DNA of 64,000 bases from Semisulcospira habei (taxonomy: Eukaryota > Mollusca > Gastropoda > Semisulcospiridae). The translations under genes and the position numbers were made by a program. The notes beneath the pieces are model-generated. The model had not been told where the DNA came from and searched no databases. It was given only the letters and a program-made list of their open reading frames with translations. Position 1 is the first letter of the stretch; each line of letters starts with the position of its first letter. Shown piece after piece: positions 40,265 to 52,319 of this stretch. The stretch is taken from assembly GCA_036245525.1 (NCBI GenBank), contig BTPG01000003.1, positions 143,157,359-143,221,358 of the forward strand, in the 5' to 3' direction.

Positions 40265-40468
40265 TGTGTGTCAGTGTCTCCTGTCGTTTTATTTGCCTGT
40301 CTAAAGTTTATTGTATGTAATGTAAGTGCGTAATACACTGGCGGTGGAATTGAAAAGGTTAAAACAAGCGCTGAGGCCGCGAGTTCCGTAAACACCACGT
40401 CAGTAAAGCCTGTGTTGTCATAACCGGTCCAGGACGGAGAGCGCCGGGACACGCCTTATAGAGCGACA

Positions 40469-40683
40469 TTAACCCATCTAGCCCGGACGCACTACAGCAG
40501 GAGATGGATCGACATGATAATTCAAGGGCAGTGCCAGATTAGCTTGGCGCCCGATGGCGCCAAGCTAATCTGGCACTACCCTTGAATTATCATGGTCGAC
40601 AAATCTCCTGCACACGGACACAGTCGATATGTGACACCTGCAAAATTTGGGCAGAAATGCGGCCTTGGGGTTAAATGGGTTAA
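40469..40683 (+). repeat. Type A foldback MITE, copy 11 (near consensus)
   Basis: TTAACCCATCTAGCCC at left, GGGGTTAAATGGGTTAA at right, TTAA on both sides, 215 bp. Core palindrome 40508-40598. Confidence 0.93.
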
Positions 40684-40693
40684 CCGAGGATAT

Positions 40694-41102
40694 GATTGAT
40701 TGTACATTGCTTAACGTCCCGACAGCAACAATACTTTCTCAGGACGTGCCTGCACTGCTTGTGAAAAAAAAAAAAAAAAAAAAAAACTAAACAGAACATT
40801 GAATGTATGTCGCCAGCCGGTCCAATACGTTAAATAAACCTAAGACACGGGGCCTAAATAAAGCTAAGACCATTTAGCAACACACATCCAATATCAAGAG
40901 CTACAGGCAGTGCAGACAGTAGGGAGAGTTTTAAAAAGGCAGATACAGGTGAATGGACCAAGGGTAGACAGAAACACATGCCCCAGAATAGAGGAAAACC
41001 CACCATGTGGGGCTGACCAGGGTGACCCTGGGAACTAAAAAGTAGTTAACCCCACCCAAGTCCCCCATGGCAGACCCGAGTGGGGGGGGGGGGGGGGGGG
41101 GT
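40694..41102 (-). mobile_element. 0.4-kb retroposon with (AATC)n tail, copy 2
   Basis: Flanked by an exact 11-bp target-site duplication ACCGAGGATAT (40683-40693 and 41103-41113). It inserted one base from the end of the foldback at 40469. The 5' end is a poly-C/G run. Confidence 0.9.
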
Positions 41103-41113
41103 ACCGAGGATAT

Positions 41114-42540
41114 AGCTTTAACAGCACTCCAGTTGCTCTTAACCACGTCACTGCCAGAAAATACATATGTATCGACATTTGTCTTTTTTCAGTCTTTTTA
41201 CACATTGTATCATTGGCCAGGCTCTGGCGGTTCGACTTCCCCCCCGCCCCCACCCCCCTCAGTCACCCCGGCCGCCCGTTCTAACGGCAACGGGATTGTT
41301 TTCGTCACACGTTACCAAGGTACGATGACAACGTTACTCGCTGAGCAAAACGTTCTCCCCAAAATACGTCTTTGGCCAATCTATTTCTCAGTACAAACGT
41401 AATCTTCATTCAGTCAAACTTCTAAACAAAAAGATGCCAATAAATAAACAATGTCGGGAGTTACACAACAAAAAGAACTATATTTAGGTGTTCTGTGATA
41501 CCGTTGGCACCAGTTTTATACAAAAATCATTGAATAATTGGATAAGTTAGATAATGTCAAAAACAAGAAAATTCAAGCAAAGCTGTATGTACTAACCGTA
41601 ATCGAAACGGCAAAGAAACAAAAAGCTGGACTGATGAACATAAGAGGGGGTCATGAAACAAAATAACTATATGCACGCATTGTGTTCGGCTTATATTACC
41701 AATTTCATAAAAAAAGAAAATGTGTTAATTTTTTTTTTAAATACCTTAGAGAGAAATTCCAGGCGAATGCAGTTCGCGCGAGGTTGTTGACCGACAGTCG
41801 AAAGTATGGAGATGATTTGCGCCCCCTGCATTTTCAAGTCACGCGCACGCAGCGTGGGGTTCTCTCAAGGTTATAAATTAAATAATGTTTGGAAACATTA
41901 ACAGTTTCAAAGCTAACTCAACACATCAGTTCAAGGAACACGGATACAAATCTGCGGGAGCTCGTGAATTTCCTAAGCCACTTGCAGTTGGGTGGTGTTC
42001 TGTCGCGGTTAATTCCCGATACGGATGGGGTCAAGTTGTCCTCGATATAAAAAACATCTGGGGTCATTTTAGTGGACACAAAAAAAGACTGTCAGTAAAT
42101 GTGTTATCTTTCGGTTAGTCCCGCGTTTATAACCTTTAACTAATCGTTTAAAAGATTCCTCGTTTTGGCGGAAATGTGGCAAAACATCCGCGTGACCGTG
42201 ACCTGTTGTGTTATGTTTGAGGCCCAAAAACTTTCACCGATAAACCTCAGTGTACGGACGCTGCAAGTGTGCATAGTCAGCTTTTCATTTTCGTGTGCTG
42301 AACTGAAAGCACGGACCCGCAAAATCCTACAAAAAGACAGATGGGTCAGAAACTGAAACGGCTCCGCAGCAAAGTAATTAACTTGTTTCTGTGTTTGATT
42401 CAAACACGTGACGCGCGGCTGTAGGCCTACATGCTGTTATCTCTGCGGCCGATGATTGGACACATATTTAGGGTGCTTGAGATGAGAACCGACAAGACAG
42501 ACGACCTTGTATAAGTTCAATGCGGCTCTCTCTCTGTGAC
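41114..42540. other. Stretch without recognisable features
   Basis: AT-rich unique-looking sequence; C-rich patches at 41239-41260. No ORF with coding character and no palindrome noticed. Confidence 0.45.
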
Positions 42541-42564
42541 AAGGTTCACTCCATTCCATTCACT

Positions 42565-42614
42565 CCCCCCCCCCCCCCTCTCTCTCTCTCTCTCTCACAC
42601 ACACATAAACACAC
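42565..42614 (+). repeat. C/TC/AC low-complexity tract
   Basis: Poly-C, then (TC)n, then (AC)n in succession. Confidence 0.85.
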
Positions 42615-42930
42615 ACAGGCCGCACACTTACATGCACATGACTAGTTAGCACGGATAAACCAGACATTCCTAAGTTCTGTCGCGCTCTTTTGCTTGAGGA
42701 AATAACACGGACGCGTCATAGAACACTGACCACGTTTACATGTAGTATACCGAGTGTTTCCGATGACTCCAAAATGTCGCATTTCTTTTGCTCTTCAGTA
42801 TAGTTTAGTACAGGAAAATTGGACCTGTACATTCCTAAGTGTGTTAATAGAACTGAATCCACCCGTCGCCGATCGTTCGTTTGAGGAAACACAGATTTCA
42901 TTAGAATAAATTGATGCCAGACACGGGCTG

Positions 42931-42988
42931 CAAGAGGCACAGATTCTCATAAGCTCCTGCGACATATGAGAAATCTTTGCCTCTTGCA
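42931..42988. repeat. CTCATGAG-type hairpin, shortened
   Basis: GCAAGAGGCACAGATTCTCA ... AGAAATCTTTGCCTCTTGC; the inner part is deleted. Confidence 0.8.
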
Positions 42989-44045
42989 AATTGACGTAAC
43001 TGACCAATAACCTGTCAACTAGTACGGTCATTTCAGTATCGGACATGACACATTTGCAATCAGCTCTGCTGTCGTTCAAGCTATCGAGTAGGCCATTGAA
43101 AACTACCCAGTGCACTGGACGCTATTGGGTGCATGCTTACCGAACACCTGATAACCGACTGGTGAGAAAGGAAACGCGTAATATCAGTTGGAGTGAGCTG
43201 GTAAATCAGAGCCGGATCACTTACACGTGTAGGGAGGGTCCAAAAATATTTTTGGAAAAATTAACCACCTGAAGCAGAGTTTTTGCGTGCGGTTGTGAAA
43301 ACATCAACAAAATGTGCTTGTCAAGGACAATAGCAGTTTTTGTTATGTGGGAAGAGGGGGGGGGGGGTCCATGGACCCCCCCTTTCACCCCCTGGATCCG
43401 GCCCTGAAAATATTAACAAAGAATATATGCAAGTATCTCTTTTCGTGCGTATTCTAGTCACAATAAGGTTAACCAACGCATCCAATGTTCTCCTTTAATC
43501 TAGCGATATGCAAAATATCTAGAAAAAAATAAGAAAAATTACGGACTCCAGTGTGGATCAACCGGCTTTTGTACAAAGGCCATTTTCTCGTCAATGTGCG
43601 TCATAATTTGAAAAAATAATAATTAAAAAAAAATGCCTCGAGACTACTCTTTTTAAAATTTGTCCGTCCACAAACGCGGGCTCTGTCGCTGTCACATGCA
43701 CACACACGCGCGTGCACGGCGCCAAAAGTACGTTCTCCAGCAATGTTTGCGTAGCTAGCTGTGACATTTTCATCTTCTTATCTCTTTGTCAGACTTTCGG
43801 GCCCGCACGCCCAAAACGTCATGTGCATGCTCCGGAACGCGCTCCGACGAACCCTTATTTCAAATCTGTTCCTATTTTTATAGGTAAATAGGAACAAACA
43901 AAAAAGAGGTTAAAATTAATCTACAGATACCAGGCGGTAACCCCGACCTTATCATCAAGAACACCGCGGTCGTGGTCGCGCTAACTATAGCCATGATCAA
44001 TTATTTTGTAAAAAACACAAGCAGCGCAACATGCGGATATTTGTA
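42989..44045. other. Stretch with little recognisable content
   Basis: One end of a CAGGGCCGGATC element in inverse orientation lies near 43355-43407 (poly-G, then CCTGGATCCGGCCCTG). Otherwise nothing identified. Confidence 0.4.
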
Positions 44046-44249
44046 ACCAATTTACGCATTACAACAGGAGATGGATGGACCATGATAATTCAAGGGTAGT
44101 GCCTGATTAGCTTGGCGCCTTTCGGCGCCAAGCTAATCAGGCACTACCCTTGAATTATCATGGTCGATCTAGCTCCTGAAACTGTTACACAGTCGTTAAG
44201 TGACACCTCTAAAATTGGGGAAATGCAGCCTTGACTTCAAATGGGTTAA
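44046..44249 (+). repeat. Type A foldback MITE, copy 12
   Basis: Core GTAGTGCCTGATTAGCTTGG mirrored with the matching change CTAATCAGGCAC, so both arms carry CTGATTAG. Right end CAAATGGGTTAA; left end eroded. Confidence 0.88.
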
Positions 44250-45002
44250 ATAAGTTTTGCCAGCACATCATAGTGAAATTTCTTGATCAGAATCGAAAGT
44301 TCGAGAACAAACTAGTTCATGCATTCAACTTCCACATCAGTCCGTGACAATCAAGAGTAGTGCCAAAACAGCTGCCGCGTTGGTTGGCGACATGCTTAGC
44401 CTGCCAGGCTTAGTAAAAGACACGAGACCTGCGGACCACGTCGGACAGGTAGTCGCCTTTGTTTTTCGTGCAACTTTAAAACTAAAATGAACAAACGCAC
44501 ACAACAATGACAGTTTGCATATTTTCAGCGACGAGTTACATTACAAAGTCAACCTAGATCTGTTGATATAAAAATAAAATGTTGCTGCTTACCTTAAAGC
44601 TTCAGTTATTTTCGGAAGATGTGGATGGCGGTTGATGTAGTATTACATACAACTTTTATTGCCACAATATAAATCTGCCCAACGTGACTGCGTGGGTAAT
44701 GCGGGATGTCCAAATCCGCACACAGTCGGAGAAAATTAGAATCCGACACTTTTTAAAAGTGTTCTCACTGCACGCTCACGTACAATGTATATATATCTGC
44801 CTCGGCCACGACAGCTTTCGACGTTGATACGTCGCTATAAATAGAAAGTTGCAACACTGGTCGCGCGTTTTCATAAACTTCTTATTTATACTGAGTAGAC
44901 TGGAGCTTTGAAAGGCCCCTGTGTAACTTCAGTGCCAGGCTCAGTTATACGCGTTAACGTGATTAACTTCCTCGTACGAGGGAATGTCCCACTTGCAAGA
45001 GG
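44250..45002. other. Stretch without recognisable features
   Basis: No coding or palindromic signal found. Confidence 0.4.
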
Positions 45003-45162
45003 GGGAGCTGGGTCACATGGCTCGGTGGTAGAGCGTTCGACTCTGGTCCGAAAGGTTCGAACCCAGCTGGGGTCAAAATTTGTACAGACCCTTTATCGGT
45101 GCCCCGTCTTCGGAAATCACCTTTGTGGTGGGCAAAAGACGTTAAGCCCTGAACATTTAACC
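45003..45162 (+). mobile_element. tRNA-derived SINE
   Basis: Head with Pol III A-box-like TGGCTCGGTGGTAGAGCG and B-box GGTTCGAACCC, then GGTCAAAATTTGTAC and GTGGTGGGCAAAAGACGTTA. A tRNA gene is unlikely because the anticodon arm does not close and the unit continues past the acceptor. A CTCATGAG hairpin follows directly. Confidence 0.65.
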
Positions 45163-45231
45163 AGCAAGAGGCTCAGATTCTCATGAGCCCCTGCCGCGCA
45201 GGGGCTCATGAGAATCTGTGCCTCTGGCAAA
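45163..45231. repeat. CTCATGAG-type hairpin
   Basis: CAAGAGGCTCAGATTCTCAT ... ATGAGAATCTGTGCCTCT around CCCCTGCCGCGCAGGGG; near perfect. A decayed second copy lies at 45355-45415. Confidence 0.9.
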
Positions 45232-45653
45232 TCGCAAGGCGGACCTTGATCAAAGGAAAGGACTTCCGGTAGCTAGTTAAACACGTCAACTCAGGCGGCT
45301 TAAACTTTCCCACTGACGACTGGATGTCAACATACGTCCGATCCCGACAAGCATGTGGCGTACATTCGCATGACTCCCCGCTGATACGGGGGCTCATGAG
45401 AGTCTAAACCTCCTACTGCACCGTCATGGAAGGCTTTCGAGCGAGCGCTAAGACTGATGACGCATTCCCGATTCGGTGAAAGTCGGAACTCATGCGACGT
45501 AGACATAAGCATGGAAATTTTCGACAGTCGCGTGTGGGCCCGGCGAAACCTGAAAATATTGTTCGGGGATGACTGTGCTCACCAAAGCAAGTTTACATTA
45601 CTACTGTCCATAAACAGCGCGTGACGAAGAAATACAAATGGCACTTAGAAACA

Positions 45654-46044
45654 TTGATTGATTGATTATACATTGCTTAACGTCCCGACAGCAACAAGAC
45701 TTTCTCAGGACGTGCCTGCACTGCTTGTGAAAAAAAAAAAAAAACCCAAAAAACCCCCAGAATATTGAATGTATGTCACCAGCCGGTCCAATACGTTTAA
45801 TAAACCTACGACATGGGGCCTAAATAAAGCTAAGGCCATTTAGCAACACACATCCAATATCAAGAGCAGTGCAGACAGTAGGGAGAGTTTAAAAAAGGCA
45901 AAGACAGGTGAATGGACCAAGGTTAGACAGAAACACATGCCCCAGAATAGAAGGAAAACCCACCCTGTGGGGCTGACCAGGGTGACCCAGGAACTAAAAA
46001 GTAGTTAACCCCACCCAAGTCCCCCAGGGCAGACCCGGGTGTGG
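45654..46044 (-). mobile_element. 0.4-kb retroposon with (AATC)n tail, copy 3
   Basis: Exact 14-bp target-site duplication GGCACTTAGAAACA (45640-45653 and 46045-46058). The tail end is (AATC)n at 45654-45665 read on the minus strand. Confidence 0.92.
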
Positions 46045-46327
46045 GGCACTTAGAAACAAAGGAACCTTAGTCAAACAATGTGAATGGACAACCTCGTGTA
46101 TTTCGTTTTATTTTTTTTTTCCAAATAAATTAATAATTTGTATGGCCACAAAACGTCAATCAGTTCTGCCGACCTTACAAGGGACATACCACATAGAGAA
46201 CTACCAGTTACATGTCCATCGACTGAAAAACACGTGTGTTTTTTTTCTTTTCCAGTGCTTATGACGGAGGAGACGCTTGACTGTTATTTGGGAGTCTGCG
46301 GCTCTGGCCAAAACTGCAGAGCAGGGA

Positions 46328-46487
46328 CCAGTTGGACGAGTGGGCTTTGTCCTGCGTAAGCCACTAAGGACGGTGATCCGCCATAGCGGTGCACCTTGCT
46401 GCGTAAGCCACTATGCAAAGTGCTCCGCTATAGTGAAGCACCTTGCTTAGTGGCTTACGCAGGACAAAGCTCACTCATCCAACTGAC
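46328..46487. repeat. Large foldback with TAAGCCACTA arms
   Basis: CCAGTTGGACGAGTGGGCTT and TGTCCTGCGTAAGCCACTAA mirror the right side 46446-46487; an inner pair GTGCTCCGCTATAG / CCGCCATAGCGGTGC makes a second stem. A fragment is at 28150-28195. Confidence 0.85.
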
Positions 46488-46497
46488 ACCAGTGTTG

Positions 46498-46640
46498 TAA
46501 AGCGCTTTGTAACGACGTAACATTTGTTACAAAGTACGTGGGCACTCCCTGGAAGCTCAGCGTGCTTTGTAAAACATTTTGGTCGTTAAACGGACTTCGT
46601 AACAATTGTTACAAGACTTGTGGGCACTCACAGATTGCAA
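46498..46640. repeat. Degenerate TTTGTTACAA repeats
   Basis: CGTAACATTTGTTACAAAGT and CGTAACAATTGTTACAAG with GTGGGCACTC occur twice; related sequence resumes at 47117. Confidence 0.6.
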
Positions 46641-46698
46641 CAGAAACTCAGAGTCTGTATCCTTGTAATGTACAAAGTTAATTTCCATTTAGAACTGG

Positions 46699-46722
46699 GG
46701 GGGGGGGGGGGGGGGGGGGGGT
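46699..46722 (+). repeat. Poly-G tract
   Basis: Homopolymer G run of about 24. Confidence 0.85.
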
Positions 46723-46777
46723 AGACAGAGATCTAAAGGTCGGGGACCGAGTATCCACCACTTTCGTAAAACTTTGC

Positions 46778-47114
46778 AGGGGCGGATCTGGTGCTGGGGG
46801 TGATAGGGGTTACGGATTGGGTGTTTGGACCCCCCCACTCCACCCCCTGCTTTCTATTTGATTTTTTTGTTGTTGTTGGCGAATTTTGACACACACTACC
46901 CCCTACCGTTGTTTGATACTTTTTTTGGCGAGTGGCGAGAGTGTAGACACGTACGCCTTCTTCCTCTACACCCCCCTCCCCACCCGTTGTTTGATTTTTT
47001 TTCTGCCACTCGAAGAAGGTCTGGTGTCGGCTGTTCCTTTTGTGTCAGGTTGAAGGTCCCAAACAAAATGTTGGACACCCCCCCCCTCCTCGAGGTAACT
47101 GATCCGCCTTTGAT
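46778..47114. mobile_element. MITE with CAGGGGCGGATC termini
   Basis: CAGGGGCGGATCTGG at left and GATCCGCCTTTG at right form short TIRs of the type common in hAT-like MITEs. Contains C-rich patches and no ORF. The target duplication is not clear. Confidence 0.6.
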
Positions 47115-47404
47115 TTGTTACAAAGGACGTTGAGTTTCCAGGCAGCGTTAACGGGATGATTTACAAAAAGTGCACGTTATTACAAATTCTAATTCAAAAT
47201 ACTTTTATTGTCCAACCGGATTGTAAATATTTCTTTTGGCTTCATACCTAAAACAAGACCTTGTAAACAAACGACATCTGCTTGTTTCGTGTATCACTGA
47301 AGCCAAAGAAACAAAGAAGAAAAAGAAAGCGCGTTTCAACTTACCAGCACATGACATTTCTTTTGTTCATTTTTTCTTTCGTTTTGCCACCATCTTCCCT
47401 TTTC

Positions 47405-47537
<133 letters not shown>

Positions 47538-47595
47538 TCCCTTTCCATTTACACTTTAGAGATAGAGAGAGCACATGCCTTTAGTTTTATTGTTG

Positions 47596-47807
47596 TTAAC
47601 CCATTTAGTCGCCCTGACGCCCAGAAACAGGTCAGTGATGGATTGACTATGATAATTCAAGGGAAGTGTCAGATTAGCTTGGCGCCATCAGGCGCCAAGC
47701 TAATCTGGCACGACCCTTGAATTATCACGGTCAACCCATCTCCTGCAGCTGGTGTCATAGCCGTTAAGTAACAGTTTCAAACTCTGAGAATGCGGCCGTG
47801 GGGTTAA
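47596..47807 (+). repeat. Type A foldback MITE, copy 13
   Basis: TTAACCCATTTAGTCGCC start, GGGGTTAA end; arms 47640-47733. Confidence 0.9.
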
Positions 47808-48041
47808 ACAGCTTGTGTAAAGTGTTGGCCCGTGCTGGCACACCTGCACGTCTTCAAGCAATGCTCGCGTAAGAGAAATAGGGGTGTGTAAAATTGCCTT
47901 TTTTTTTTTTTTTTTTTCCAAAAGTCGCTTTAGCGTCGACCGATTTATGACCAACTCGCACAAGCTGAAACGGGTGCAACATGATAGTTAAAAGTCCTCC
48001 CTAAACCACCGCCAGTCACCGCGAGATCGTCTCTGTCCCAC

Positions 48042-48110
48042 CTGCAAGAATAAGAGATTATCATGCGCCCCCTCAATTGCGAGGGCTTATGAGAATCTAT
48101 GCCTCTTGCT
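48042..48110. repeat. CTCATGAG-type hairpin
   Basis: GCAAGAATAAGAGATTATCA ... GAGAATCTATGCCTCTTGC; apex CCCTCAATTGCGAGGG. Confidence 0.8.
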
Positions 48111-48530
48111 GGTCATATTCACAGCCAGTACTGATTGTCAGGATCGCGTGACTGGTTTTTTAAAAAATGCTGTAGGCCTCTTGTCGCAGACGACTGACTT
48201 TCCAAACGATCACGCGAGCATCCAATTCAGGTGGATCTACTCCCCCCCCCCCCCAACCCCCCACGAGGCGGGGGAGAGAGGGACGGGGAGCAAACGTTGA
48301 AAGAAGTGGGGTGGGGGAGTGGGGATTGGTATAGTAGTTGCACTCGTAACAAGCTGCACAAAGTCGTAACGTGCCCTATTTCCGAAAAAAATGTCAAAGC
48401 CGGAAGAAGTTTCAAGGACCCTTCTGTAATCTCAGCGGCCAGCCGCGCAGTCGTAACCTCAAACCCTGATCGCATGACTACTAGACACCTTTTGATGTCA
48501 GTACTATGAAGGTCGATCTGGGTCCGCAAC

Positions 48531-48597
48531 AGGCGCAGATTCTCATGAGCCAGTGCAAAATACACGGGCCCATGAGAATATATTATATGCATTTTGC
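48531..48597. repeat. CTCATGAG-type hairpin, diverged
   Basis: CAGGCGCAGATTCTCATGAG ... CCCATGAGAATATATT. Confidence 0.65.
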
Positions 48598-48599
48598 AG

Positions 48600-49016
48600 A
48601 CTATGGAACGGACTAATGAACTGCGACAGCCTTTCAGACACTGCGCATCATCGATAAAGAGGCAATACTACAAATACTAGTATGTCGTATGTGCGGCAAC
48701 ACAGCCACACAAAACAGCCGGCAACGTCTACAAACACGAATACACTGAGAAACAACAACAACAACGCTAAGCCTGAGATTGAACCGTCGAAACGGACGAA
48801 TTAATAAACAAAGAAATTGACTCCCACGTCATTGAGTCCATGCACGCAGACTCCCAACGCCTCGTCTTATCGCGGCTAAGCCCCGCTGAGCAGGAAATGA
48901 CCTTTGGGTCACGGACTACAGTGCCGTTTCCGTACTGTCCAGGCTGTACTCTGGCACAGTTTCCGTATTCTGTCCGTGCAACAAAATACAAATTTGTACA
49001 AAAAAAAAAAAAAAAC
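48600..49016. other. Stretch without recognisable features
   Basis: A poly-A run at 49000-49015; nothing else seen. Confidence 0.4.
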
Positions 49017-49450
49017 TATAGTCAGTCCCAGTCATCCCCTAATTTTTCAATTCACTAAAAAAAACACTACCGCCCACCCGCTGCACATTTGCCATGCACA
49101 AAATACAAAAAAATACAAAAAAAAAAAAAAAAAAAAAACCAGCACATCACCCGTCTCATTTATTGGCTATGAAACTGGTTCCTTACCAACCCCACACCCA
49201 AGCACATCTGAAATCAGCATGCCCCTCAAATCACTACGTCAATGGAAACTCAACATAGGCCCACAATTGTCCACTGGATAAGCTCAGGATGGTATGAATC
49301 AAAGCACCAAACATGTCTTCTCTCAGCTAACCAGAAATTTCCAGCAAATTCCAACATTCAGCCCTACTACAAATTTTCAAACAAGGCAAAAATTATTTTT
49401 AAAACACCGGTCCTTGCTCTGCCTGAACTGCCCAATTTAAATATATAACA
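49017..49450 (+). repeat. Dispersed repeat, copy 1
   Basis: Direct relative of 50140-50510: both contain CTAATTTTTCAATTC/CCC, CTGCACATTTGCCATGCACA, an A-rich tract, then CGTCTCATTT and CAAACATGTCT. No TIR or ORF, so type unknown. Confidence 0.7.
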
Positions 49451-50139
49451 TGACCTTCGACTTGACAGGCACAAGCGCCGAGGGAACAGAAGACGCGGTG
49501 ATACAATCGTATCCCGGTATAAGAGCATAATTGCAAGGATTTGAAAGCGATCATACTTGACATCAATGATGCCGCGTCAGGACTATATTTAAATGCATGG
49601 ACCACACTGACAACAATTACCATGTCCAAATGTAAGGAATAAAATGCGACACAGAGGAATACACCAAGGAATGGACTGAGAATTGTAGGCCGGTTCCCTG
49701 ATGAGTAAATCGGAGCCTGTAGTTACCCTACGAATACCGATCGAAACGCCCCCGAGTGCTTCACATTCTTCTGCTCGGATATTTAGAGGCGTCGGGACCA
49801 GAGTGACTGACAGGATGCATACCTGGGTGAGACCAGTCTTGCATTACTCCACACGCCTGGTGAAGACTGACCAAAGAGTGTGATCCCGGTGCCCTAACGG
49901 CGGCCTACGTGGGGCCGATGGCCTTTTGCGCACCGGCAATAATGCTAGTGCCACTTATGCGGCCTGCTGTGGCGGAAGGGCCTTGGGCGGAGGCGATCAA
50001 GAGGGAGTTCAATCTGCACGGCGTTACTCAAGGCGTTGGCAGACCGCCGGATGTCTCTTTCAGTTCGATTTGCTACCGGTCAACTTGAAAGCACAGTCCC
50101 TCAGTGCAGTCCGGCCATCATCTGTTAAAATGCCTTAGC

Positions 50140-50510
50140 CTTAGTCTGTCCCAGTCCGATCGCCTAATTTTTCAATCCCCTAAACAACACTATCGCCCAC
50201 TTGCTGCACATTTGCCATGCACAAAATAAAATTAAAATAAATAATAAAAATTAAAAAAATAAGGACATCTAACGTCTCATTTCATGGCTATCAACATGAT
50301 TCTGTACCAACAGTACACTGATCCAAGCGCAGCCAAAACTGGTACACACCTCAAATCACAATCCGCTCGGCAACTCAAACTAGGCCAAACATGTCTCTTC
50401 TCATCTATCAAGAGATTTTAAGCAAATTCCAGCATACTGCCTCTGTACAAAATATCAAAGAAGGCAGAAGATCCGCTGCCTCACCTACCTCATTTGAATA
50501 TGTAATGTGA
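50140..50510 (+). repeat. Dispersed repeat, copy 2
   Basis: Second, diverged copy of 49017-49450 in the same orientation. Confidence 0.7.
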
Positions 50511-50524
50511 CCTACCACTGATCA

Positions 50525-50560
50525 GCGGTTAGCGAATCGAGGGAGACAACCCGTTTGGAC
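50525..50560. repeat. GGGTTGTCTCC hairpin, half copy
   Basis: ATCAGCGGTTAGCGAATCGA then GGGAGACAACCCG. Confidence 0.6.
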
Positions 50561-50734
50561 CGTAAGGTCCCCAAAGCACTGACGTAACCGCTAGACATGT
50601 TGCAACAACCGTGCTGAGCTGAAATTACCATGCATGTCCTAACTGTATAGAATTATCAGTGACACCACGTACAAAAATGCTTTCACACTTAGTTCATGAG
50701 ATAGCGAAATATTACATTCGCTTCTTCTCCATCT

Positions 50735-50916
50735 TCTTAAGTATTATTTTGGTATATTTAATTTATTTTGTATTTCTTTTTTCTTCTTTTTTATTTTATT
50801 TATTTATTATTATTAGTTATTTATTATTATTAGTTAGTTATTATTATTAGTTATTTATTATTATTTCTTTTTATTTTATTTTATTTTATTTTATTTATTT
50901 TTTATTTTTTTTTTGG
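50735..50916 (+). repeat. TTATTA-type AT-rich low-complexity tract
   Basis: Irregular (TTATTATTAGT)n and (TTTTA)n. Confidence 0.85.
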
Positions 50917-51404
50917 GCGGGGAGAGCTTTTTCTGCTGGTCCTAGCTAATACATTACACATTACAATAAACCCCGGCCGTAACATGAATACAATAAGCCT
51001 TACTTAGAAAGTTATCACTGAAATAGCTATTGGAAGAAGAAAGTTCAAGTTGATTTCGTGGCCGACTACCGATATATTTTGAATGGTGACATGTAATAAA
51101 GACCAAAACTGGACTAAGCCAATAATGACTTTTTCAAAGTATGCACACAAATTTGCCCCAAAATTGAAGAAATCGCTCTTACCCAGTCAAGCCCGGCAGT
51201 GCGTGTACACCAAGTGTAATGCAGATAGATACTTTATAAGGGTCTAGCCGGGTACAGTACATGCATTCGTGTCACAGTTGTGTACACAAAGCGTGCAAAC
51301 AGTGGAAAATTTTGCAGCTGGTGTAGAGCAAGCGTACTGTTCGTCTATAGTATAAAACAGCCGTAAACTCAAACCCAGGAAACTGCCGCAATCAGAGGAT
51401 GGAC

Positions 51405-51480
51405 ATGTGTGCCGGCAGGTCTGTGATTTTAGACCTTACGGCTGAAAACCGTAAGGTCCAAAATCACAAACCAGCACACA
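51405..51480. repeat. TGTGATTTTGGACC hairpin
   Basis: GGTCTGTGATTTTAGACCTT ... AAGGTCCAAAATCACAAACC around CGGCTGAAAACCG. Confidence 0.88.
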
Positions 51481-51495
51481 AACATTGTGTTGGTT

Positions 51496-51709
51496 TTAAC
51501 TCATTCTACCTCATCACCGAAATCCCCAAATCTTGCCGTTGCCCTCTGAAGACTGCATTGCAGTGCAGGACACAGATCGACCATGATAGTTCAAGGGTGA
51601 TGCCAGAATAGCTTGGCGCCCATAGGCGCCAAGCTATTCTGGCATCACCCTTGAACTATCATGGTCGATCCGTATCTTGCTGTGGTGTGTCTGGGGTAGA
51701 ATGAGTTAA
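51496..51709 (+). repeat. Type B foldback MITE, copy 5
   Basis: TTAACTCATTCTACC and GGTAGAATGAGTTAA are exact inverse 15-bp termini with TTAA on both sides; core arms 51572-51668 near perfect. Confidence 0.93.
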
Positions 51710-51710
51710 T

Positions 51711-52116
51711 GCGGTCCGTGGCGCCTGCCACCAATTCCAAAGGGGAGCGGTTCGATACCGGGTTCCGGCGTTGGACTTTTCTCCTCTGGTAAGTGTCACC
51801 GTTAATTCGGGCGGACCGTCGGGGGTTCTTTCTCCGGGTACTCCGGTTCTTCCACCCCCCACACTTTGGTACCGGTCTCAGGCCACTTTACAAATTTCAA
51901 ATACAAGCGATCAAAAATCTCTGTAACTTCAGTAGCTGACTGGCCCTTCGTTTGTCTTGTACTGTGTTTGTCTTAAATGGCGTAAATCCGTGTCTGTTTC
52001 GTGAGTGTGTGTGTTGGGTTTCAGGCGCGGCGCTTTGAGTCGATTTCCCCAAAATTGAGAAAAAGCGCCTATATAATAACGGTATTATTATTATTATGTA
52101 TTATTATTAATAAGCA
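51711..52116 (+). mobile_element. tRNA-derived SINE, 5'-damaged copy
   Basis: Same body as 53988-54402: GCGGTTCGATACCGGGTTCC, GTTGGACTTTTCTCCTCTGG, 3' end CGCCTATATAATAACGGTAT and (ATT)n. The A-box region is partly lost. Confidence 0.85.
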
Positions 52117-52141
52117 CTACAGCTCTTGCGACTGCAGGGGG

Positions 52142-52163
52142 AGGGGGGAGGGGGGGGGGGGGC
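52142..52163 (+). repeat. G-rich tract
   Basis: Run of G with single A interruptions. Confidence 0.8.
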
Positions 52164-52228
52164 AGAGGGACTAGACATTGCATCCGTCGGTGTCAACCGG
52201 TAAATCGATCCTGCGGTGAGAGAGGCCA

Positions 52229-52315
52229 CGCTGGTTGTCTCCCTCGGTCAATTTATGCACACGGGTTGTCTCCCTCGATTCTCTACCGCTTATCAGCGGC
52301 ACCGAATCAAGGGAG
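52229..52315. repeat. GGGTTGTCTCC hairpin
   Basis: GGTTGTCTCCCTCG twice on the left (52233, 52263), right arm CGAATCAAGGGAGGCTGCC. Confidence 0.75.
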
Positions 52316-52319
52316 GCTG

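Noticed and set aside
41629..41665. CTGATGA ... GAAAC resembling a hammerhead ribozyme core
   Set aside because: The segment between the motifs cannot form stem II, and stems I and III are absent. A similar match at 45446 fails for the same reason.
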